DNA of 40,853 nucleotides from UBA1368 sp964563125 (GTDB taxonomy: Bacteria; Bacillota; Syntrophomonadia; Syntrophomonadales; Syntrophomonadaceae): the NCBI GenBank assembly GCA_964563125.1, contig CAZLVY010000013.1, positions 1 to 40,853 of the forward strand. Reading direction: 5' to 3'. Of the stretch, positions 34,321-40,853 are shown piece by piece (the stretch's first letter is position 1; the number at the start of each line of letters is the position of its first letter). Made by a program: the position numbers and the translations under genes. The notes beneath the pieces were generated by a model. The model was not told the DNA's origin. It saw only the letters and a program-made list of their open reading frames with translations, and ran no database searches.

Positions 34321-36005
34321 AATTTAACTACCTCCTTAAACTCATCTATAAAGCCAGGCGTTATCTGAATTCCCACTTCATAAATTTTTCCTAATCTATC
34401 CCAACCTCTTATTACATTAAATTGTTCTTCCAATAAAAATTGCGCTTCATGAGCGTAACTTTCCAAACCTCTGCTTAGGGCTAAGCTTTCCAAATGCTGC
34501 CTGGCCAGTTTTTTGGCATCATCTAACTGCATACCATTATTTTTACTTAATTTTCCCTGGATTCCCCCCGGTTCCACTGTGTAGAGATTAGCCTGAGTAT
34601 CTGCATGTAAATTGACGGTCAAAGTGGGTCTGGATACTGCAGAACCTAAAGCATTGGCAATCGGTGAATAGTCATGAATCAAATAATCGATTTTCATGTC
34701 AGCAGCCAAAATAGGAATTATAGCCGCCGATGCTGCTCCGATGCCGATAATTCTATCCAGATGAAAAGATTTGCGGTTAACGATTTCCCAAACTTTATAA
34801 GCCGGTTCCTGTTCCCATTCTTTAAACATGGTGAATACTTCTGCTTTTAATCTTTCTAAAGTAACATTTACCACCATCTGGCAAAACTCACTTAAAGGAG
34901 TTTTTAATAAAGATGTCAATACTGTTAGTTTTTCCTGAGATTGACTTACTGAGCCAAGCTGCAGATCATAAAGGACGTTGAAGGCATCAGTAACTGTTGC
35001 CATCTCACCACCAAAGCAGGCGGCAGGACCAATTCTATCCGGGCCAATTTGCAAACTGCCATTATTAAGCCACAGAATCGAATCCCCGCCCAGCGCAATA
35101 GACCTGACGGCAAAGGATTTAATGTGGGTGTATTTTTCGTTTATTTTAGCCCCTTTGGAAGCATAGAGCGGCTGTCCGGCTATTATTAAAGAAATATCGG
35201 TAGTAGTGCCGCCAATATCTAGTACAACGGAATTTTTGACTTCATTTCTGGTTAATGCCAATCCTCCCATAGTGCTGGCAGCGGGACCGGAGAAAATTGT
35301 CTCGCAGGGGTTTTCTCGTGATGCTTCTAAAGGTATAGTACCACCGTCTGCCTTGAGGATATGAATCGGTGCAATTATCTGCCGCTCGGTTATAGCTTGC
35401 TGCATATTATCAATAAAATAATTCCACTTATCTATGGTTCTTGATGTTAAATAAGCAGTAAAAGCCCGCCGGGGAAAATTAAGCTGTTGGGTAATTTGTG
35501 AGCTGATAGTAACTTTTGCTTGTGGATATTTTTCATTAAATAAATCTCTTATTAATAATTCATGGGATTTATTTCGGTTGCCAAACTTTGCTGCTATGGC
35601 AACTCTATTAATACCCAGTGCTTTAATTTGCTCAATAATATTTATTACTTCATTAATATCCAGGGGCTTAATTTCATTGCCGCGAAAATCCATACTGCCC
35701 GACAGGAAAAAAGTATCAGGAGCTAATTTATAAGACTCAAAAGGTAAACCAGAACCCGGTAAAAGAATTAATGCTGTGCGGGGTCCGCTATCAGTTACGA
35801 TTAAGTTGGTAACCAGAGTTGTGCTTAAGACTACCCGCTTAATTTGTTTAACATCTACATCAAGCAGCAAATTATCGAGAACCTTGAGCAAACTTAAGGC
35901 TAGATTGGTATCATCAGTTGCTTCCTTAGCCCAGCCCGAAATATGGTCTTGTTTAAAGACCACACCATCTGTAAAAGTGCCTCCAACATCTATACCTATC
36001 AGCAT
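34317..36005 (-). CDS. Hydantoinase/oxoprolinase-family protein (HyuA-like)
   Basis: A 562-residue protein of the hydantoinase/oxoprolinase A type, which has an actin/HSP70-like ATPase fold. The opening GIDVGGTFTDGVVF is the first phosphate motif, VVLDIGGTTTDISLI the second, and IFSGPAAS the substrate-side motif. No HyuB partner is found in the window and the protein is a little shorter than usual. In bacteria such proteins act on cyclic amides or acetone/acetophenone carboxylation; the role here is unknown. It lies 30 bases after mutS and overlaps the deacetylase gene by 4 bases, so the two are likely linked in use. Confidence 0.85.
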   Translation of the reverse strand: MLIGIDVGGTFTDGVVFKQDHISGWAKEATDDTNLALSLLKVLDNLLLDVDVKQIKRVVLSTTLVTNLIVTDSGPRTALILLPGSGLPFESYKLAPDTFFLSGSMDFRGNEIKPLDINEVINIIEQIKALGINRVAIAAKFGNRNKSHELLIRDLFNEKYPQAKVTISSQITQQLNFPRRAFTAYLTSRTIDKWNYFIDNMQQAITERQIIAPIHILKADGGTIPLEASRENPCETIFSGPAASTMGGLALTRNEVKNSVVLDIGGTTTDISLIIAGQPLYASKGAKINEKYTHIKSFAVRSIALGGDSILWLNNGSLQIGPDRIGPAACFGGEMATVTDAFNVLYDLQLGSVSQSQEKLTVLTSLLKTPLSEFCQMVVNVTLERLKAEVFTMFKEWEQEPAYKVWEIVNRKSFHLDRIIGIGAASAAIIPILAADMKIDYLIHDYSPIANALGSAVSRPTLTVNLHADTQANLYTVEPGGIQGKLSKNNGMQLDDAKKLARQHLESLALSRGLESYAHEAQFLLEEQFNVIRGWDRLGKIYEVGIQITPGFIDEFKEVVKL

Positions 36006-36035
36006 TTGTTATACCTCCTGCCATTTAACTGGATC

Positions 36036-38609
36036 CTAATATTTATTATTAATAATTTCCTTCCATTTATAAATTAGCATTAAGGCATCCCTGGGGCTTA
36101 AATTGTCAATATCCAGGTATTGCAATTCTTCAGTAAAGGGGTCAATTTCATCAAATAATTGCTGCTGTAATACGTTAGACTTATAAGGTGTCTTTTCTCT
36201 TTCCAAACCTTCCAGAATGGTCTGAGCTCTGGCTATAACCGTTGTTGGCAGCCCTGCCAGCTGTGCTACATGTATGCCATAGCTTTTATCTGCTTTACCG
36301 GGCAGTACTTTTTTTAAAAATACCACATTATCACCAGAATCCAAAACTGAGACAGATAAATTGATTACCGGAGGTAATTCGTTGGCTAATTCCGTTAATT
36401 CATGATAATGGGTGGCAAAAAGCGTTTTTGCTTTAGTTTTGTTGACGATAAATTCACTTACGGCTTTAGCGATGCTTAATCCATCGTAGGTGCTGGTACC
36501 ACGGCCGATCTCATCAAGAATTATCAAGCTATCGCGGGTGGCATTATTTAATATATAAGCAACCTCAACCATTTCAACCATAAAGGTGCTTTGTCCAGCA
36601 GCCAGATCATCAGATGCTCCTACCCGGGTAAATATTTTATCAACTATTCTTATATCCGCACTATCTGCAGGTATGAAACTACCTATCTGCGCCATTAAAA
36701 TCAATAAAGCGGTTTGCCGCATAAAAGTACTTTTCCCGCCCATGTTAGGACCAGTAATAATTGCAAAGCGTGAATCATTATCCATTCTGATATCATTAGG
36801 AACAAATCGCGAAGCAAGTAAATACTTTTCTACCACCGGGTGGCGTCCCGCTTTAATTTCCAGGTTTTTTTCCCGATTGATGCGGGGGCGCACATAATTA
36901 TTCAAATATGCTGCTTCACCCAGGGAATAAACTACATCCAAGTCAGATACTTTATCGGCAGTTGCTTGTATCCTGTCTATGTATAAAGCAATTGTTTCGC
37001 GTATTTCAATAAATTCCTGGTGTTCCAGAGCAAAAAGTTTTTCCCGGGCACCTAAGATTTGACCTTCATAATTTTTTAATTCTTCATTTATGTATCGTTC
37101 TGTGTTTACCAGTGTTTGTTTGCGGTGATAATCAAGTGGTACCATATGTAAATTAGATTTACTGATTTCGATAAAATAGCCGAAAACTTTATTAAAACCT
37201 ACTTTTAAGTATTTAATTCCGGTACGTTGTTTCTCACGGCTCTCAAAATCAATCAACCATTGCGAGCCTTCCTGGCTTAACTTTTTTAATTCATCAATGG
37301 AAGTTCGGTAACCTGCTTTTATTATCCCTCCTTCTTTTATTCCTAAAGGAGGGTCATCATCTATTGCCGTATTTATTAAATTCGATATTTCTTCTAAAGT
37401 ATCCATTTGGTTAATCATCTTAAGTAAATCACTGCTGGCTTCATTTAATAATTGTTTTAATTTGGTAATCGCTGCAATTGATAATTTTAAAGCAATCATG
37501 TCGCGGGGAGTTGCTATACCACTGCCAATCTTACCAGCTATTCTTTCCATGTCATAAACTTTGACCAGAGCTTTTTGCAACTGGTCTTTAAAAGGTAGTT
37601 TGATTTTAATTTCTTCCACCGCATCCAGCCTGTAATTAATAAGAGCAATACTTCTGGATGGTTGTTCTATCCACCTTTTCAGTTTTCGCTTACCCATAGC
37701 AGTATTACAATAATCTAAAACCGATAATAACGATCCTTCTCTTTTGCCATCTCTAATAGTAGATGATAATTCCAGATTTCTGCGTGTGGAAGCATCCATT
37801 TCTACAAAATTTGAGGTATTATATTGCGAAATAATTTTGATATGGGTCAGATGAGTTTGACGGGTCGCTTGTAAAAAAGTAATGATGAGACCGGCAGCAA
37901 TAATCCCGGGACCTATTAGGTTTAAGTCCAGCTTTTCATCGCCGCTGATTCCTAATTGATTCTTTAATAATTGAGCTGCCGCATCGACAGCAAAAATTGC
38001 TGCTTCGACCTCAGTAAAAACCGTGGGAATATTATTTAAACCTTTTTCATGCCACTTATTATCTAAGATATCAGCTGGCGGGATTAAGCATTCTGCCGGT
38101 CTCAGCCTAAAAAGTTCTCCTGTCAACTCACTTAAAGCATTATTGCCTGTAAATTCTGTTACCCAGAATTCTCCGGTGCTGATATCACAATAGGCAAAAC
38201 CAATCTGGCCCAGATTTTCATAAATAGCCGCTAAATAATTATTGCTGTTTTCGCTTAACATACTGTCATCAAGGACTGTCCCCGGAGTAATGATTTGAGT
38301 TACTTCCCTCTGCACAATTCCTTTAGCAGCTTTAGGGTCTTCAACTTGTTCACAGATAGCTACTTTATAACCGCGGGATATTAGTTTAGCAATATAACTA
38401 GTAGCTGAATGGTGTGGTACACCGCACATAGGAACCTTCTGTTCGCCGCCATCTCTGGCAGTTAAAACTATTTCCAGCTCTTTTGATGCTAATACCGCAT
38501 CTTCGAAAAACATTTCGTAGAAATCACCCAGACGAAAAAATAAAATGGCATCTTTATGTAGTTCTTTGTTGGCTAAATATTGTTGTATCATTGGTGTTGG
38601 CTGGGACAA
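36036..38609 (-). CDS. mutS: DNA mismatch repair protein MutS
   Basis: An 857-residue mismatch-recognition ATPase. The N-terminal F-x-E motif that contacts the mismatch is present in LGDFYEMFFEDA; the ATPase has Walker A GPNMGGKSTF, and LIILDEIGRGTSTYDG gives the Walker B and signature; TLFATHYHEL is the final switch motif. It starts at TTG 38609 with GGAGG 10 bases upstream; ATG 38591 is a weaker choice. A dispersed repeat lies between it and the upstream YmcA-like gene, so it may have a separate promoter. Confidence 0.95.
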   Translation of the reverse strand: MSQPTPMIQQYLANKELHKDAILFFRLGDFYEMFFEDAVLASKELEIVLTARDGGEQKVPMCGVPHHSATSYIAKLISRGYKVAICEQVEDPKAAKGIVQREVTQIITPGTVLDDSMLSENSNNYLAAIYENLGQIGFAYCDISTGEFWVTEFTGNNALSELTGELFRLRPAECLIPPADILDNKWHEKGLNNIPTVFTEVEAAIFAVDAAAQLLKNQLGISGDEKLDLNLIGPGIIAAGLIITFLQATRQTHLTHIKIISQYNTSNFVEMDASTRRNLELSSTIRDGKREGSLLSVLDYCNTAMGKRKLKRWIEQPSRSIALINYRLDAVEEIKIKLPFKDQLQKALVKVYDMERIAGKIGSGIATPRDMIALKLSIAAITKLKQLLNEASSDLLKMINQMDTLEEISNLINTAIDDDPPLGIKEGGIIKAGYRTSIDELKKLSQEGSQWLIDFESREKQRTGIKYLKVGFNKVFGYFIEISKSNLHMVPLDYHRKQTLVNTERYINEELKNYEGQILGAREKLFALEHQEFIEIRETIALYIDRIQATADKVSDLDVVYSLGEAAYLNNYVRPRINREKNLEIKAGRHPVVEKYLLASRFVPNDIRMDNDSRFAIITGPNMGGKSTFMRQTALLILMAQIGSFIPADSADIRIVDKIFTRVGASDDLAAGQSTFMVEMVEVAYILNNATRDSLIILDEIGRGTSTYDGLSIAKAVSEFIVNKTKAKTLFATHYHELTELANELPPVINLSVSVLDSGDNVVFLKKVLPGKADKSYGIHVAQLAGLPTTVIARAQTILEGLEREKTPYKSNVLQQQLFDEIDPFTEELQYLDIDNLSPRDALMLIYKWKEIINNKY

Positions 38610-38651
38610 GCTGCTTATACCTCCTAAAAAGAAAGACTTAGCAATCTAAGC

Positions 38652-38833
38652 CTCAGACCGTCAAAAAAGGTACCCGAGGGCACCTCTGATGTTCGCTTCG
38701 CGCACTATTAATGTTGCTAATAGTTACGTTAATTCGGAAGTCCCGTTCAATCGACGTACCGCTTGTACGTTTCAATCTCGGCCCTTCCGATTGCCTTGCT
38801 CTTAACCTTTTTTGCTCGCTCTGTCAGGGTGTC
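38652..38833. repeat. Dispersed palindromic repeat, copy B
   Basis: Second copy of the repeat at 23387-23522, in the same orientation. It has the same 19-base left end and the same 107-base core (38727-38833), with about nine mismatches from copy A. About 56 bases between left end and core replace the 10 bases of copy A; this insert has small hairpins (GAGG-GCA-CCTC and ACTATTA/TAATAGT). A small hairpin (CTTAG/CTAAG) lies directly before it, as in copy A. Located between the ymcA-like gene and mutS. Confidence 0.85.
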
Positions 38834-38869
38834 GACTTTAGTAATACTCTATTTTTGTTGTGGTTTAAA

Positions 38870-39259
38870 TTACATACTGTCACAACCGCAACCACAGGAA
38901 TCACAACCGCCAGAGCAATCATCTTCATCTGTAATAGCCTGATTAATTGCAAAATACACCGCTTGCATTAAATTATCAAATTTTTCTTGTGCCTGCATCA
39001 ATTGCTGGATGGTTTCATTTTCTGCTAATTGATCTTCAAGTATTTGCAAGTGATCTTCATCGGTTTTACTTACAATTTTACCTTCATTCATTTGATCTTC
39101 CAATTTCATTTTGGCTTCCTGATAGCTGATAATCAGGTCATAAGCTTTGGAATCAGCGGAAATACTGGTTTGCATATTTTTTAATTGTTCGATCTCCTCT
39201 GATTGCCCCAATGCATTACCCAGTTCAAAAGCTAATTTAATAATGTCTTCTGCGGTCAT
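38870..39259 (-). CDS. YlbF/YmcA (RicA)-family protein with Cys-rich tail
   Basis: A 129-residue, largely helical protein. The region from residue 1 to about 110 (ALGQSEEIEQL, YQEAKMKLEDQMNEG, LEDQLAENETIQQLMQAQE) has the pattern of the Com_YlbF family. The C-terminus ends in a tail of CSGGCDSCGCGCDSM, which could bind an iron-sulfur cluster. In Bacillus the RicA-RicF-RicT complex carries [4Fe-4S] clusters and helps mature MiaB, and ymcA lies next to miaB, exactly as here. AGGAGG lies before the ATG and overlaps the miaB stop region. Confidence 0.82.
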   Translation of the reverse strand: MTAEDIIKLAFELGNALGQSEEIEQLKNMQTSISADSKAYDLIISYQEAKMKLEDQMNEGKIVSKTDEDHLQILEDQLAENETIQQLMQAQEKFDNLMQAVYFAINQAITDEDDCSGGCDSCGCGCDSM

Positions 39260-39271
39260 AATATTTTCCTC

Positions 39272-40606
39272 CTAATAATTTATTAATTCACCAAATAGTG
39301 AAAAAGTCGTACTCCTAGTTATTCTAACATTTTTGAAACTGCCGATTAAGTCTTTTGCCCCAGAAAATATTAAAATACGATTATTGCGGGTTCTGCCGGT
39401 AAGCATATCAGGATTAGTTTTACTTAAACCTTCTACTAAAACTTCCTGTACGCTGCCAATAAGTGATTTGTTAACTGCTGCCGCTATACTGTACTGAAGT
39501 TCATTTAACCTGCTTAAACGTTCCTTTTTTTCGGCCAGTGTTACCTGGTTTTCCAGGTCTGCGGCCCGGGTACCAGTACGCACAGAGTACATAAAAGTGA
39601 AGGCTGCGTCAAATTTTATCTTTTCTACCATTTCCAGTGTCTGCAAAAAGTCCTGTTCAGATTCACCGGGAAAACCAACTATTAAATCGCTGGTAATTGA
39701 AACATCAGGAATAGCTGCTCTTATTTTCCTGGTTAGATCCTGATAATGTTCTCTGTTGTACCCCCGGTTCATGCTCTTCAAGATGTCATTGCTGCCTGCT
39801 TGCAGTGGCATATGAATATGCTCGCACAGTTTTTTATTACTGGCAATAGTATTGATAAGTTTATCAGAAATATCCTTGGGATGGGAAGTCATAAATCTTA
39901 TTCTGTGGATGGATTCTATTTTAGAGGCTTCACCTAATAAATCCGAAAAATCAAATTTATCGGCTAATCCCTGCCCATAAGAATTAACATTTTGTCCTAA
40001 CAGAGTTATCTCTTTATAGCCTTGTTCACTTAATTTGTTTATTTCATTCAGAATATCATCAGGTTGACGACTTCGTTCCCGTCCCCTGGTATAAGGAACA
40101 ATGCAATAACTGCAAAAATTATTACATCCGTACATGATGTTTACATAGGCTAATAACCCGGGTTTATTGATACTAGGTATATTCTCAATGATATTCCCTT
40201 CTTTTTCCCACACCTTATAGACTCGCGAATCCAGGCTTTGTGCTTCATCAATTAATAATGGCAATTCATGGATATTATGAGTACCAAACACTATATCAAC
40301 GCCATTTTTCTTTAAACGTGATTTGTTAGCCGGTAACTGCGCCATACAACCGCCTAAAGCTACTAGCAGATCAGGGTTTTTCTTTTTTAATTTATTTATT
40401 TCGCCAAGTTTTCCATAGACACGATTTTCAGCTGAGTGGCGAACACTGCAGGTATTAAATATAACAATATCAGCTTCCTCCGGTTTACTGCTTTCACAGT
40501 AACCAATTGCCTCCATTAATCCGGCAATCGTTTCAGAATCTCTGACATTCATTTGACAACCGTAAGTTAAAATATGATATTTTTTGGCTTCGTTTAAAAT
40601 CTGCAA
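39272..40606 (-). CDS. miaB: tRNA-2-methylthio-N6-dimethylallyladenosine synthase
   Basis: A 444-residue radical SAM methylthiotransferase that adds a methylthio group to the modified A37 made by MiaA. The UPF0004 domain holds its three cluster cysteines in YGCQMN, FNTCSVR and GGCMAQ. The radical SAM motif is YGCNNFCSYCIVPYTRG, and a C-terminal TRAM region follows. It starts at TTG 40606, with GGAGGG 7 bases upstream. It heads the minus-strand run and its downstream neighbour is a RicA-type helper of MiaB; miaA lies 9 kb further on. Confidence 0.94.
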   Translation of the reverse strand: MQILNEAKKYHILTYGCQMNVRDSETIAGLMEAIGYCESSKPEEADIVIFNTCSVRHSAENRVYGKLGEINKLKKKNPDLLVALGGCMAQLPANKSRLKKNGVDIVFGTHNIHELPLLIDEAQSLDSRVYKVWEKEGNIIENIPSINKPGLLAYVNIMYGCNNFCSYCIVPYTRGRERSRQPDDILNEINKLSEQGYKEITLLGQNVNSYGQGLADKFDFSDLLGEASKIESIHRIRFMTSHPKDISDKLINTIASNKKLCEHIHMPLQAGSNDILKSMNRGYNREHYQDLTRKIRAAIPDVSITSDLIVGFPGESEQDFLQTLEMVEKIKFDAAFTFMYSVRTGTRAADLENQVTLAEKKERLSRLNELQYSIAAAVNKSLIGSVQEVLVEGLSKTNPDMLTGRTRNNRILIFSGAKDLIGSFKNVRITRSTTFSLFGELINY

Positions 40607-40629
40607 CTTAATTCCCTCCTAGTTTATTT

Positions 40630-40635
40630 ATTATA
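40630..40635 (-). promoter_or_regulatory. Possible -10 box of the miaB-led run
   Basis: On the minus strand a perfect TATAAT lies 24 bases before the miaB start, leaving a leader of about 17 bases. No clear -35 is seen. The remaining bases to the window end (to 40853) contain no gene that I can support. Confidence 0.4.
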
Positions 40636-40853
40636 ACCTTTTTATTTATTAATCAGGAAATGCTGTTGAATAAATGGTAATGTATTTTACCAGCCCAAAA
40701 TATTGTTAAAGTTTAAAATAATATGACATAATAATGCAAGAGTTAAGAAGTCGCAACTATACCAGTTAAGAAATGTTCTGGGCTAAATGAATAAGTGAAA
40801 TAAGTCCAGCGGTTAAATGTCAAGAACCAATTGGAAAAAAGTTTTAAAAAATT

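Overview
The window looks like a chromosomal piece of an AT-rich, spore-forming member of the Clostridia (Firmicutes). Syntrophomonas-like fatty-acid syntrophs are a reasonable guess, but the sequence alone does not prove it. The case rests on these points: a miaB - ymcA/ricA-like - mutS - mutL - miaA - hfq - spoVK - ynbB-like - glnA cluster, which is the Bacillus/Clostridium gene order; a LexA gene with a Gram-positive SOS box; strong AGGAGG ribosome binding sites; many TTG starts; a meso-diaminopimelate dehydrogenase; and several acyl-CoA genes. No rRNA, tRNA, CRISPR array, complete insertion sequence or prophage gene was seen.

Left part (1-10.1 kb): the end of an unrecognised membrane protein; a radical SAM protein with a C-terminal Cys-rich region; a minus-strand group with a metallo-beta-lactamase-fold hydrolase, a DUF2156 protein and a GNAT acetyltransferase; a SERCA-type calcium P-ATPase; a small ArsC/Spx-family gene with an in-frame UGA exactly where the catalytic cysteine should be (a probable selenoprotein); an enoyl-CoA hydratase relative; and a RarD-type transporter.

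Middle part (10.1-25 kb): a secreted M14-type zinc hydrolase; a membrane-anchored trypsin-like protease; diaminopimelate dehydrogenase; a CoA-pyrophosphatase-like NUDIX enzyme; a stand-alone starch-binding-type module; a long-chain acyl-CoA synthetase; the pssA/psd pair for phosphatidylethanolamine; a cobalamin-binding radical SAM protein; murB; a two-gene FAD/Fe-S 2-hydroxyacid oxidase (glcD/glcF type); a TtcA-family tRNA thiolase; and lexA with its SOS box.

Right part (25-40.6 kb): one long minus-strand run devoted to RNA modification and mismatch repair. In transcription order it holds miaB, a YlbF/YmcA-family gene with a Cys-rich tail, mutS, a hydantoinase-type gene, a histone-deacetylase-family gene, mutL, an RsmJ-like methyltransferase, miaA, hfq, spoVK, a COG4100 PLP enzyme, a DUF456 membrane protein and glnA. 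The hydantoinase and deacetylase genes sit between mutS and mutL and are coupled to mutL by a 4-bp overlap and an abutting stop/start.

Structures outside genes: a pair of dispersed, largely palindromic repeats with a 107-bp core (upstream of the TtcA gene and upstream of mutS); a 27-28-bp perfect inverted repeat that fills the gap between the convergent lexA and glnA genes; several clear intrinsic terminators; and a cluster of TTCGAA-type palindromes in front of the acyl-CoA synthetase. The most rewarding items for follow-up are the UGA-containing ArsC-like gene, the repeat family, and the hydantoinase/deacetylase insertion between mutS and mutL.
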